From assembly GCF_000961885.1 (NCBI RefSeq), contig NZ_JZKH01000076.1, forward strand, positions 1 through 41,995: a DNA stretch of 41,995 nucleotides. The letters run 5' to 3'. The notes under the pieces are model-generated. The model did not search any database. It worked only from the letters and a program-made list of their open reading frames with translations, and had not been told where the DNA came from. Shown here piece by piece: positions 1 through 8,329 of the stretch; the first letter of the stretch is position 1; each line of letters starts with the position of its first letter. The translations under genes were made by a program, and so were the position numbers. Source of the DNA: Streptomyces rubellomurinus (GTDB lineage Bacteria > Actinomycetota > Actinomycetes > Streptomycetales > Streptomycetaceae).

Positions 1-181
1 GGGTGGGGGTGACGACCGGCGGGGGTGGGGCGGCGGCGGGCTTCTTGTCGTCCTGCGGCCACAGCAGCACGGTGGCCACCACCGCGAGCAGGGCGGCGAG
101 GACGGCCGCGACGGTGAGGACCAGGCCCCGGGACGGGCGCGAGCCGGCGGGCGGCTGCGGCGGCTGCTGCTCGGTGGTCAT
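1..181 (-). CDS. Membrane-anchored protein, N-terminal part only
   Basis: The minus strand from the ATG at 181 stays open to the window edge, giving about 60 residues. The product starts with a short Pro/Gln-rich cytoplasmic segment (MTTEQQPPQPPAG), then a strongly hydrophobic helix at about residues 21-42 (LVLTVAAVLAALLAVVATVL), then a charged and Pro/Ala-rich stretch. This is the layout of a single-pass membrane protein with an extracellular part that lies outside the window. It is divergent from hisI. No clear Shine-Dalgarno sequence precedes the ATG. Function cannot be assigned from this piece. Confidence 0.6.
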   Translation of the reverse strand, partial: MTTEQQPPQPPAGSRPSRGLVLTVAAVLAALLAVVATVLLWPQDDKKPAAAPPPPVVTPT

Positions 182-287
182 GGCCACGAGGATGGCCCAA
201 CCGGGCCCCGCCCGGCAGGCGGTTGACGGAAATCGCCCCACCGCGGCCGCTCCCCGGACGCCCCGACGACGGCCGGGACCGGGCTGA

Positions 288-293
288 CACAAT
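288..293 (+). promoter_or_regulatory. Candidate -10 element of a leaderless hisI transcript
   Basis: CACAAT lies 6 nt before the hisI ATG, and no Shine-Dalgarno sequence separates them. A -10 box this close to the start codon implies an mRNA that begins at or near the AUG. The same hexamer and spacing occur before the DUF2752 gene at 3898. No convincing -35 was seen. Confidence 0.35.
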
Positions 294-299
294 GGCGTC

Positions 300-671
300 A
301 TGAGCACCACACCAGCCGTCCCCGGCAGCACCGCCCTGGACCCCGAGATCGCCGCCCGCCTCAAGCGCACCGAGGACGGCCTGCTCCCCGCCATCGCCCA
401 GCAGTTCGACACCGGCGAGGTGCTGATGCTCGGCTGGATGGACGACGAGGCCCTGCACCGCACCCTCACCACCGGACGCTGCACCTACTGGAGCCGCAGC
501 CGCCGCGAGTACTGGGTGAAGGGCGACACCTCCGGCCACGCCCAGGCGGTCAAGTCGGTGGCGCTGGACTGCGACGGCGACACCCTGCTGGTGAAGGTCG
601 ACCAGATCGGCGCGGCCTGCCACACCGGCGACCGCACCTGCTTCGACGCCGACGTGCTTCCGCTTTCCTGA
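300..671 (+). CDS. hisI: Phosphoribosyl-AMP cyclohydrolase
   Basis: HisI opens the purine ring of phosphoribosyl-AMP in the third step of histidine synthesis; it is cytosolic and metal-dependent. The 123-residue product has the usual length of a stand-alone cyclohydrolase with no fused HisE domain. Family motifs visible are GWMDDEAL (45-52), the KGDTSGH block (74-80), the Asp cluster DCDGD (90-94) that binds Mg, and the zinc cysteines Cys91, Cys107 and Cys114 in [12 protein letters not shown]. It starts at the ATG 6 nt after a CACAAT element. trpE follows after 52 bp with no visible terminator, so the two may be co-transcribed. Confidence 0.95.
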   Translation: MSTTPAVPGSTALDPEIAARLKRTEDGLLPAIAQQFDTGEVLMLGWMDDEALHRTLTTGRCTYWSRSRREYWVKGDTSGHAQAVKSVALDCDGDTLLVKVDQIGAACHTGDRTCFDADVLPLS

Positions 672-723
672 CAGCCAACAGTCAACAGCCCGACTCACAG
701 AACTCCAGAAGGTGCCGCCCAGC

Positions 724-2247
724 ATGGATCTCGAAGCCTTCCGCAAGCTCGCCGTCGACACCCGGGTCATCCCGGTCACCCGCAGGCTCCTCGCGGACGG
801 CCTCACCCCGATCGGCCTCTACCGCAGTCTGGCCGCCGAGCGGCCCGGCACCTTCCTGCTGGAGTCCGCCGAGCAGGGCCGCAGCTGGTCCCGCTACTCC
901 TTCGTCGGCGTCCGCAGCGCCGCGACGCTCACCGTCGACCCGGACGGCGGTGCCCGCTGGCTCGGCGCCCCGCCGGTCGGCATCCCCACCGAGGGCGACC
1001 CGCTGGAGGTGCTGCGCGCCGCCCTGGACGCCCTGCACACCCCGCGCCAGGTCGACGACGGCCTGCCCCCGCTCACCGGCGGCCTGGTCGGCTACCTCGG
1101 CTACGACGTCGTCCGCCGCCTGGAGAAGCTGCCCGACCTCAACCCGGACGACCTGCGGCTGCCCGAGCTGACCATGCTCCTCGCCACCGACCTGGCCGTC
1201 CTGGACCACGCGGACGGCACCGTCCTGCTGATCGCCAACGCCGTCAACCACAACGACCTGGCGACCGGCATCGAGGAGGCGCACGCCGACGCCGTCGCCC
1301 GCCTGGACGCCATGGAGGCCGACCTCTTCAAGCCGGTCGACCCGGGCCTGGCCACCTTCACCCCGGTCGGCCCCGGCGAGGTGCGCTCGCCGTTCGGCGG
1401 CGAGCCGTACCGCGCCGCCGTCGAGGAGATCAAGGAGCGGATCCGGGCCGGCGAGGCCTTCCAGGTCGTCCCCTCGCAGCGCTTCGAGGCGCCCTGCCCG
1501 GCCTCCGCGCTGGACGTCTACCGGGTGCTGCGCACCACCAACCCCAGCCCGTACATGTACCTGTTCCGCTTCCCCGGCCCGGACGGCGGCGCCGAGGGCG
1601 GCTTCGACGTGGTCGGCTCCAGCCCGGAGGCGCTGGTCAAGGTCACCGACGGCGAGGCGATGGTGCACCCGATCGCCGGCACCCGGCACCGCGGCGCCAC
1701 CCCGCACGAGGACGCGGCGCTGGCCGCCGAGCTGCTCGCCGACCCCAAGGAGCGCGCCGAGCACCTGATGCTGGTCGACCTCGGCCGCAACGACCTGGGC
1801 CGGGTCTGCGAGCCGGGCAGCGTCGAGGTGGTCGACTTCATGCAGATCGAGCGCTACAGCCACGTGATGCACATCGTCTCGACGGTGACCGGCAAGGTCG
1901 CCCCCGGGCGGACGGCCTTCGACGTGCTCACCGCCTGCTTCCCGGCCGGCACCCTCTCCGGCGCGCCCAAGCCCCGGGCGATGCGGATCATCGAGGAGCT
2001 GGAGCCCACCCGCCGCGGCCTGTACGGCGGCTGCGTCGGCTACCTGGACTTCGCCGGGGACTCGGACACCGCGATCGCGATCCGCACCGCCGTGCTGCGC
2101 GACGGCACCGCGTACGTGCAGGCCGGCGCGGGCGTCGTCGCCGACTCCGACCCGCACGGCGAGGACACCGAGTGCCGCAACAAGGCGGCCGCCGTGCTGC
2201 GCGCCGTCGCCACCGCCAATACGCTGCGGACGCCGGAACTGTCCTAG
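724..2247 (+). CDS. trpE: Anthranilate synthase component I
   Basis: TrpE makes anthranilate from chorismate, the committed step of tryptophan synthesis, with ammonia supplied by a TrpG glutaminase not present here. The 507-residue product carries the N-terminal LLES motif (45-48), part of the tryptophan feedback site in this family, and the chorismate-binding domain with [32 protein letters not shown] and DTAIAIRT. The ATG at 724 was chosen because AGAAGG at 707-712 is 11 nt upstream; the in-frame GTG at 712 overlaps that ribosome site. The gene ends in TAG, which merges into a 9-bp tandem repeat continuing in the same frame into the next ORF. Confidence 0.95.
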   Translation: MDLEAFRKLAVDTRVIPVTRRLLADGLTPIGLYRSLAAERPGTFLLESAEQGRSWSRYSFVGVRSAATLTVDPDGGARWLGAPPVGIPTEGDPLEVLRAALDALHTPRQVDDGLPPLTGGLVGYLGYDVVRRLEKLPDLNPDDLRLPELTMLLATDLAVLDHADGTVLLIANAVNHNDLATGIEEAHADAVARLDAMEADLFKPVDPGLATFTPVGPGEVRSPFGGEPYRAAVEEIKERIRAGEAFQVVPSQRFEAPCPASALDVYRVLRTTNPSPYMYLFRFPGPDGGAEGGFDVVGSSPEALVKVTDGEAMVHPIAGTRHRGATPHEDAALAAELLADPKERAEHLMLVDLGRNDLGRVCEPGSVEVVDFMQIERYSHVMHIVSTVTGKVAPGRTAFDVLTACFPAGTLSGAPKPRAMRIIEELEPTRRGLYGGCVGYLDFAGDSDTAIAIRTAVLRDGTAYVQAGAGVVADSDPHGEDTECRNKAAAVLRAVATANTLRTPELS

Positions 2248-2298
2248 TCGGAGCAGTCGGAGCAGTCGGAGCAGTCGGAGCAGTCGGAGCAGTCGGAG
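2246..2298 (+). repeat. 9-bp tandem repeat, 5.9 copies, at the trpE stop
   Basis: The unit AGTCGGAGC is repeated perfectly five times and then as AGTCGGAG. It begins inside the trpE TAG codon. Each unit carries a GGAG core (at 2250, 2259, 2268, 2277, 2286 and 2295), the last within GGAGGAGG, the ribosome site for the ATG at 2311. In the trpE frame the array reads Ser-Glu-Gln repeated. Perfect short tandem repeats of this kind are prone to copy-number change. Confidence 0.9.
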
Positions 2299-2310
2299 GA
2301 GGCGGCCGGG

Positions 2311-2781
2311 ATGTCGCAGGTGCCGCACGACGAGCTGCGCTGGGCGTTCGTGCTCGGCGCGGCCGTCCAGATCAGGGACGAACTGGCGGGCCACGGCCTG
2401 GTGCTGTCCAGGGTGCTGATCGACTTCCCGGCCGAGCCCGGCCCGCTCGCCCCCGACCTGGCGGTGCTCGCCCCGGCGGCCGTCCGCGACGACCGGGGCC
2501 GCTACCGGGCCGGCGACGTCGAGGCGGCGCTGGAGCTGGCCCGGCCGGGCCTGGCCGAGGCCGGACGGGCGTACGCGCGCGCCGGCGTGCCGCTGTACGT
2601 GGTGGTCGACCCGGCGGCCGCCGCCTGCACCGTCCACACCGCGCCGGCCCCGACCGGGGTGTACCGGGAGGCCGAGCGGGTGCCGTACGGCAACGACCTG
2701 TTCCTGCCGCTCGGCGAGCGGACGCTGGTGCTGCGCAGCGACGACTTCCCGGTCGCGTCGCCCACCCCGGGTTCGGGCTGA
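2311..2781 (+). CDS. Uma2-like (DUF820) protein, probably catalytically inactive
   Basis: The 156-residue product resembles the Uma2 restriction-endonuclease-like fold: APDLAVLAP at 48-56 matches the PD strand, and AYARAGVPLYVVVDP at 87-101 matches the family block ending in YLLVDP. The central catalytic stretch is eroded. Where the second family member in this window (19532-20101) has VEIVSPS and a lysine before the tyrosine, this one has ALELARPGLAEAGRAYA, without the SPS turn or the lysine. It starts at an ATG 9 nt after GGAGGAGG. Its frame is open back to the trpE amber codon. The family's natural role is unclear; gene reality is likely, activity doubtful. Confidence 0.7.
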   Translation: MSQVPHDELRWAFVLGAAVQIRDELAGHGLVLSRVLIDFPAEPGPLAPDLAVLAPAAVRDDRGRYRAGDVEAALELARPGLAEAGRAYARAGVPLYVVVDPAAAACTVHTAPAPTGVYREAERVPYGNDLFLPLGERTLVLRSDDFPVASPTPGSG

Positions 2782-2807
2782 CGCGTGGGCCGGGGGATAG
2801 TGGACGG

Positions 2808-3392
2808 GTGACCGACCAGAGCCCCGCCCCCGCCGCCCCCGACCGCCGCACGCTCGGCGTGATGCTGCTGCTGACCGTGCTGAGCGCCGTCCTGGTGCTG
2901 ACCGCGGTCGGCCGGGTCTGGGCCGAGGGCCGGGCCGGGAACCTCGAAGTGTCCGTGACCGGCAGCACCATCTCCGAACTGCCCGGCGGGCTGGCCCTGG
3001 TGGGCCTGGCCGCGGCCGTCGCCGTGTTCGCGGTGCGCGGCGCCGGACGGCTCGCGGTCGGCGCGCTCACCCTGCTGGCCGGCCTCGGCGCGGCCGCCGC
3101 CTCGGCCGCCGGCGCCGGCGACACCGCCGCCCTGGACACCGAGGCCGGCCGCAAGCTGGCCCTGGCCGGCTCCGCCGCCACCGAGGTCTCGCACAGCGCC
3201 TGGCCGTGGGTCGCGCTGGCCGGCGGGCTGCTGCTCGCCCTCGCCGGGCTGTTCACGCTGCGCTACGGCCGCGGCTGGCCGGCCATGGGCACCCGCTACG
3301 ACGCGCCCACCCGCAAGGGCCCGGCGAAGGCCGACACGCCCACTGACCTGTGGAAGGCCCTCGACCGGGGCGAGGACCCGACCGCGGGCTGA
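2808..3392 (+). CDS. TIGR02234 family Trp-region membrane protein
   Basis: This 194-residue integral membrane protein matches the actinobacterial family usually found beside trpE/trpC. It has about four hydrophobic helices: roughly residues 18-36, 62-78, 83-103 and 127-147, followed by a charged cytoplasmic tail containing DLWKALDRGEDPT, a typical family end. The GTG start follows GATAGT (2796-2801) by 6 nt, a leaderless arrangement, although GGGGGA at 2792-2797 could act as a distant ribosome site. The biochemical role of the family is unknown; the link to tryptophan genes is by neighbourhood only. Confidence 0.85.
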   Translation: MTDQSPAPAAPDRRTLGVMLLLTVLSAVLVLTAVGRVWAEGRAGNLEVSVTGSTISELPGGLALVGLAAAVAVFAVRGAGRLAVGALTLLAGLGAAAASAAGAGDTAALDTEAGRKLALAGSAATEVSHSAWPWVALAGGLLLALAGLFTLRYGRGWPAMGTRYDAPTRKGPAKADTPTDLWKALDRGEDPTAG

Positions 3393-3526
3393 GCCACCGC
3401 CGTGTGACGCGATAGACCCGCCACCCGCTTTGGGCCGCCGGTGTGTGGCCCGGCACAATGGATCCCGTCAACCCGCCGGCGGCCCCGCAGGCCCGGCCGG
3501 GCCCCGAGAGCCAAGGAGCACCACCG

Positions 3527-3787
3527 ATGTCAGCAGCAGCACACGGCCACACCCCTGCCGCCTGGACCGGCGTCGTCATCGCCTTCATCGGCTTCGGCGT
3601 CGCGGGCGTCGCGATGATCCTCCCGTCGCCGCTGCTGGTCTGGGCCGGCATGGCGGTCGTCCTGGTCGGCGGCATCGTGGGCAAGGCCATGGCGATGGCC
3701 GGCATGGGCAAGCAGCCCAGCCCCCACGTGTACAAGTCGGTCGAGGAGCAGACCAAGGCCCGCGAGGCGGCCATCGCCGCTGCCTGA
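3527..3787 (+). CDS. HGxxPAAW family small membrane protein
   Basis: The 86-residue product opens with the family signature: HGHTPAAWTGV at residues 6-16 is an exact HGxxPAAW match. Two membrane helices follow (about 15-33 and 38-56), then a short charged tail (VYKSVEEQTKAREA). The ATG at 3527 is preceded by AAGGAG at good spacing; an upstream in-frame start at 3443 has no ribosome site. A CACAAT element at 3454-3459 could be its -10 box, giving a leader of about 60 nt. The family is common next to actinobacterial trp genes; function is not known. A strong terminator follows at 3834. Confidence 0.85.
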   Translation: MSAAAHGHTPAAWTGVVIAFIGFGVAGVAMILPSPLLVWAGMAVVLVGGIVGKAMAMAGMGKQPSPHVYKSVEEQTKAREAAIAAA

Positions 3788-3833
3788 CGGCCCGGCCGGT
3801 ACGACGCCGTACCGCCGCACTTTCGCACTGCTG

Positions 3834-3860
3834 AACGGCGGGCGCGCCGCGCCCGCCGTT
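3834..3860 (+). terminator. Intrinsic terminator after the HGxxPAAW gene
   Basis: AACGGCGGGCGC pairs perfectly with GCGCCCGCCGTT across a 3-nt GCC loop, and TTTCGTT begins at the end of the stem. The 12-bp stem lies 46 nt after the HGxxPAAW stop and before the DUF2752 gene. Confidence 0.8.
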
Positions 3861-3897
3861 TCGTTCCGTCCGGACCCGGCGCGGGCACAATCGGGGC

Positions 3898-4338
3898 GTG
3901 AACGCCGCCCCCACCGCCTCCGTCCCGCCGCGCGTGCTGCGCCGGCTGGGCCCGCCGCTGGCCGCGCTGGCGGCGGTGGCCGGTCCCGCCGCGTACGTCG
4001 CGGCGGTGGACCCGAACGCCCCCGGGCACTATCCGGACTGCCCCTTCCTGGCCGCGACCGGCTGGTGGTGCCCCGGCTGCGGCGGCCTGCGCTGCGTGCA
4101 CGCGCTGGCCCACGGGGACCTCACCTCCGCCCTGCACGACAACGCCGTGGCCGTCCTGCTGCTCGGCGTGCTGGCGGTGCTCTGGCTGCGCTGGGCCTGG
4201 GCGGCGCTGACCGGCGGCGCTCCGCCGGGGGTTTCGGTGGGGGCGCGGCGGTGGGCGCTGATCGGGTTGCTGGTGCTGGTGTTCGCGGTGGTGCGGAACC
4301 TGCCGGTGGGCGCCGGGCTGGCCCCGCCGCTGGTCTGA
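3898..4338 (+). CDS. DUF2752 domain membrane protein
   Basis: The 146-residue product contains the DUF2752 hallmark: GWWCPGCGGLRCVHALAHGDLTSAL (split here by family spacing at about residues 56-80), with the CPGCG cysteines beside a membrane helix. Hydrophobic segments lie at about 21-40, 84-104 and 117-131. The GTG start follows CACAAT (3886-3891) by 6 nt with no separate ribosome site, suggesting leaderless expression. Its TGA overlaps the first GATC of a phased repeat array that leads towards trpC. The family's function is not established. Confidence 0.85.
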   Translation: MNAAPTASVPPRVLRRLGPPLAALAAVAGPAAYVAAVDPNAPGHYPDCPFLAATGWWCPGCGGLRCVHALAHGDLTSALHDNAVAVLLLGVLAVLWLRWAWAALTGGAPPGVSVGARRWALIGLLVLVFAVVRNLPVGAGLAPPLV

Positions 4339-4408
4339 TCACCCCCTGATCACCCCCTGATCCCACCCGCGATCCCAGCCCCGATCCCCGCCCTGATCGC
4401 ACCCGATC
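4337..4408. repeat. Seven GATC motifs at about helical spacing
   Basis: GATC occurs at 4337, 4348, 4359, 4371, 4383, 4395 and 4405 (spacings 11, 11, 12, 12, 12, 10), each followed by a C-rich tract. The first two units are identical (GATCACCCCCT) and the later ones are degenerate. This fills the first part of the 317-bp gap between the DUF2752 gene and trpC; the rest of the gap holds the trpC leader described separately. Confidence 0.75.
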
Positions 4409-4579
4409 CGGCCCCCGTTCGGCCCGGTCGCCTCGTCCGCTTGCTGCGAGTCCACTTGTTGCCAGCACGCCCCGATTCCGGTGGAAATTCGGTGAAGCCG
4501 CAGCTGGGGGCGGTCCGGACCGGCGTCCGTCCAGCGAGACGCGCGCCGGGTGGATGCCCCTCGCGCCCCCCGGTGCCGA

Positions 4580-4655
4580 TACCATCGAAGAGCCGGCGGG
4601 CCCATGCCCGCGTCGGCTCCCGCTCGCGAACTGTGCAGAATATGGGGGCTCCCGA
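4580..4655 (+). promoter_or_regulatory. trpC promoter candidate and leader hairpin
   Basis: TACCAT at 4580-4585 is a plausible -10 box. Just after it GAGCCGGCGGG (4590-4600) pairs with CCCGC and CGGCTC (4607-4619), forming an 11-bp stem with a 2-nt GT bulge and a 6-nt loop. GGCTCCCG from the 3' arm recurs at 4647-4654, directly before the trpC start, and a five-codon ORF (4642-4659, MGAPE) ends in a TGA that overlaps the trpC GTG. No tryptophan-rich leader peptide is visible. Confidence 0.35.
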
Positions 4656-5462
4656 GTGAGTGTGCTCGACTCGATCATCGAAGGGGTCCGGGAGGACCTC
4701 GCCGAGCGGCAGTCCCGGGTCTCCCTGGACCAGCTCAAGGAGCTGGCCGCCAAGGCCCCGGACGCCAAGGACGGCGTCGCCGCGCTCAAGGGCGACGGTG
4801 TCCGGGTGATCTGCGAGGTGAAGCGGTCCAGCCCCTCCAAGGGCGCGCTCGCCGCGATCGCCGACCCGGCCTCCCTGGCCCGTGACTACGCGGCCGGCGG
4901 CGCCGCCGCGATCAGCGTGCTGACCGAGCAGCGCCGCTTCGGCGGTTCGCTCGCCGACCTGGACGCGGTGCGCGCCGCGGTCGACACCCCGGTGCTGCGC
5001 AAGGACTTCATCGTCACCGCCTACCAGCTGTGGGAGGCCCGCGCGCACGGCGCCGACCTCGCGCTGCTGATCGTCGCGGGCCTCGACCAGCCGGCCCTGG
5101 TGTCGCTGATCGAGCGCGCCGAGTCGATCGGCCTCACCCCGCTGGTGGAGGTGCACGACGAGGAGGAGATCAAGCGCGCGGTGGACGCCGGCGCGAGGAT
5201 CATCGGCGTCAACGCCCGCAACCTCAAGACCCTCGAAGTGGACCGCAACACCTTCGGCAACGTCGTCGACGCCATCCCGGCCGGCATCGTCAAGGTCGCC
5301 GAGTCCGGCGTGCGCGGCCCGCTCGACGTGATCAACTACGCCAACCTGGGCGCCGACGCCGTCCTGGTCGGCGAGACCCTGGTGACCGGCAAGGACCCGC
5401 GCGCCGCGGTCGCCGACCTGGTCGCGGCCGGCGCCCACCCGGCCGTCCGGCACAAGGACTGA
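4656..5462 (+). CDS. trpC: Indole-3-glycerol phosphate synthase
   Basis: TrpC closes the indole ring by converting CdRP to indole-3-glycerol phosphate in the cytosol. The 268-residue TIM-barrel protein is a stand-alone enzyme without a fused TrpF. Catalytic residues match the family: Lys56 in [10 protein letters not shown], Lys116 in LRKDFI and Glu165 in [13 protein letters not shown] and DAVLVGE near the C terminus are the phosphate-binding strands. The GTG start gives [11 protein letters not shown], the family's normal N terminus; longer in-frame starts add unrelated sequence. The start overlaps the stop of a five-codon ORF (GTGA). trpM starts 9 bp after its stop. Confidence 0.95.
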   Translation: MSVLDSIIEGVREDLAERQSRVSLDQLKELAAKAPDAKDGVAALKGDGVRVICEVKRSSPSKGALAAIADPASLARDYAAGGAAAISVLTEQRRFGGSLADLDAVRAAVDTPVLRKDFIVTAYQLWEARAHGADLALLIVAGLDQPALVSLIERAESIGLTPLVEVHDEEEIKRAVDAGARIIGVNARNLKTLEVDRNTFGNVVDAIPAGIVKVAESGVRGPLDVINYANLGADAVLVGETLVTGKDPRAAVADLVAAGAHPAVRHKD

Positions 5463-5471
5463 CGCACACCG

Positions 5472-5621
5472 ATGAAGATCGCCACCCGACTCGCCCCCGG
5501 CTGCCGCCCGCGCGGCTGCCGCGCGCCCGCACGCCGGGTGCTGGGGCGTCGGGTGCGGTACGTCATCGGCTGCGAGCCCGGGCAGGTGCCGGGGCGGCGA
5601 TGGCGCGGGACGCACGGCTGA
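5472..5621 (+). CDS. trpM: Tryptophan biosynthesis modulator TrpM
   Basis: A 49-residue ORF sits between trpC and trpB. It is very basic and has the distinctive TrpM pattern: [19 protein letters not shown] at residues 5-23, with Cys11 and Cys16 in a C-R-P-R-G-C motif, then [13 protein letters not shown]. TrpM is a small protein described in Streptomyces coelicolor that modulates tryptophan synthesis and development; its molecular partner is not visible from sequence. The ATG lies 9 bp after the trpC stop, so it is likely translated from the trpC message. A third Cys (34) is present. Identification rests on position, size and remembered family sequence. Confidence 0.85.
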   Translation: MKIATRLAPGCRPRGCRAPARRVLGRRVRYVIGCEPGQVPGRRWRGTHG

Positions 5622-5680
5622 TCCACCGGATCGGCCGATCAGACGTCACCGTCGTCCATCTCCCACCAAGGGGAACCACC

Positions 5681-6931
<1,251 letters not shown>

Positions 6932-6933
6932 CC

Positions 6934-7743
6934 ATGGCTTCGAAGCTCACCGAGGCCCTGGCGGCCGCCAAGGCCGAGGACCGCGCCGCGCTCATCGGCT
7001 ACCTGCCGGCCGGCTTCCCGACCGTCGACGGCGGCATCCGGGCGATCAACGCGCTGCTCGACGGCGGCTGCGACGTCGTCGAGGTCGGCCTGCCGCACTC
7101 CGACCCGGTCCTCGACGGCGCCGTCATCCAGACCGCCGACGACCTCGCGCTGCGCGGCGGCGTGCGGATCAAGGACGTGCTGCGCACCGTCCAGGAGGTC
7201 GCCGCGGCGCACCCCTCGGCGGCGGTGCTGGTGATGACGTACTGGAACCCGGTCGAACGCTACGGCGTGGCGCGCTTCGCCGCGGACCTGGCCGCGGCCG
7301 GCGGCGCCGGCTGCATCCTGCCGGACCTGCCGGTCGAGGAGTCCGGCGAGTGGCGCAAGGCGGCGGGCGAGCACGGGCTGGACACCGTGTTCGTGGTCGC
7401 CCCCAGCAGCAAGGACGCGCGGCTGGCCGAGGTCACCGCGGCCGGCAGCGGCTTCGTGTACGCGGCCGCGGTGATGGGGGTGACCGGTACGCGCTCGGCG
7501 GTCGGCTCGCTGGCCGAGGACCTGGTCGCCCGCACCCGGGCCACGACCGACCTGCCGGTCTGCGTCGGGCTCGGGGTCTCCAACGCCGAGCAGGCCGCGG
7601 AGGTCGCGCGGTTCGCGGACGGGGTGATCGTCGGCTCCGCGTTCGTGAAGCGGATCCTGGAGGCGGGCTCGGACGAGGAGGCGGCGCTGGCCGCGGTCCG
7701 CGAGCTCGCCGGTGACCTCGCCGCGGGGGTTCGCCGGGGCTGA
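6934..7743 (+). CDS. trpA: Tryptophan synthase alpha chain
   Basis: TrpA cleaves indole-3-glycerol phosphate to indole, which is channelled to TrpB. The 269-residue TIM barrel keeps catalytic Glu50 (VVEVGLPHSDP) and Asp61 (VLDGAVIQ), plus VMGVTGTRS and CVGLGVSNAEQ of the phosphate pocket and VIVGSAFV near the end. I chose the ATG at 6934, 9 nt after GAGGGGGG; the GTG at 6928, which overlaps the trpB stop as GTGA, is an alternative adding two residues. It is the last gene of the trpC-M-B-A unit, which ends at the terminator at 7756. Confidence 0.95.
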   Translation: MASKLTEALAAAKAEDRAALIGYLPAGFPTVDGGIRAINALLDGGCDVVEVGLPHSDPVLDGAVIQTADDLALRGGVRIKDVLRTVQEVAAAHPSAAVLVMTYWNPVERYGVARFAADLAAAGGAGCILPDLPVEESGEWRKAAGEHGLDTVFVVAPSSKDARLAEVTAAGSGFVYAAAVMGVTGTRSAVGSLAEDLVARTRATTDLPVCVGLGVSNAEQAAEVARFADGVIVGSAFVKRILEAGSDEEAALAAVRELAGDLAAGVRRG

Positions 7744-7755
7744 GACGTTCCGCCT

Positions 7756-7790
7756 GACGGCCCGCCGCTCCTCGGGAGCGGCGGGCCGTC
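7756..7790 (+). terminator. Terminator of the trpCMBA unit
   Basis: GACGGCCCGCCGCTCC and GGAGCGGCGGGCCGTC form a perfect 16-bp stem with a 3-nt loop, followed by ACCTTTTCC. It lies 12 nt after the trpA stop. Confidence 0.9.
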
Positions 7791-7945
7791 ACCTTTTCCG
7801 GGGGCGGTCGTCAAGGCGGGAGCGGGCCCCGAACGGGTGAAGAGGGGTGGCGACACGCATCAGCTGGGGTTGACCGGCGTTGAGTGGAGGGACGAGTGCA
7901 CGAACGACGTGCACGGGTCGGCCGAGCGAGCGAAGGGGTGAGCCG

Positions 7946-8191
7946 GTGCCTGGTCTCCATCGGGGTGTACTGCTGCGGGCGGCCGCTGCCGCGCTGGCGC
8001 TCGGCGCCGCGGTCGGGGCGCACACCGAGGTCGGGCACGCGTTGGCCAGGCGGGGGGCGGAACGGGCCGAGCGGGATGCCGTCGCGTGTGCGCACGCGGC
8101 GCGCTGGGACGCGGCGGAGCGGGCCGCGCACCCCGGGCGCGAGGGGCGGCCGGAGGTGGCGGATCCGGGGCGGGTACCGGGCTGCCGGTAG
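7946..8191 (+). CDS. Small hypothetical protein with signal-like N terminus
   Basis: This 81-residue ORF starts at GTG with AAGGGG (7932-7937) 8 nt upstream. The N terminus (GLHRGVLLRAAAAALALGAAVGA) resembles a short signal or anchor segment, followed by an Arg/Glu/Ala-rich helical stretch with two cysteines. I do not recognise a family. The terminator of trpA lies upstream and a promoter candidate for the next genes downstream, so it would be a separate small transcription unit. GC-rich ORFs overlap on the other strand, so reality is only moderately supported. Confidence 0.45.
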   Translation: MPGLHRGVLLRAAAAALALGAAVGAHTEVGHALARRGAERAERDAVACAHAARWDAAERAAHPGREGRPEVADPGRVPGCR

Positions 8192-8264
8192 CGTACGGGC
8201 GTTCGGAGGATTCGGACGGATCGTCATGTAACGTCACTCGTCCGGCTTAATTCCGGAAAACGGA

Positions 8265-8290
8265 GGAACCGCCCTTCATCCCTTACGGTT
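8265..8290 (+). promoter_or_regulatory. ECF-type (SigR-like) promoter candidate
   Basis: GGAAC at 8265-8269 is followed after exactly 18 nt by GTT at 8288-8290. GGAAT-N18-GTT is the SigR pattern in Streptomyces, and related ECF factors use GGAAC. The predicted start, around 8297, is just before the redox-associated genes at 8330 and 8939. The downstream genes' redox character makes SigR or a related ECF factor plausible. Confidence 0.4.
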
Positions 8291-8329
8291 CAGCAAGGAG
8301 TGAACGAGTTTCCCAAGGGGGGTTCCCTG

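Noticed and set aside
672..723. Tryptophan leader peptide before trpE
   Set aside because: The 52-bp gap after hisI has no short ORF with Trp codons and no room for an attenuator.
2246..2298. CRISPR-like array
   Set aside because: Units are 9 bp with no spacers, so this is a plain tandem repeat.
2172..2807. Plus-strand frame upstream of the TIGR02234 gene
   Set aside because: It overlaps the Uma2-like gene in another frame and is Arg/Gly-rich shadow sequence; only the part from GTG at 2808 codes for a recognisable protein.
4441..4659. 72-codon frame ending at the trpC start
   Set aside because: Third-position GC is low and there is no ribosome site; only the final five-codon piece is mentioned because of its overlap with trpC.
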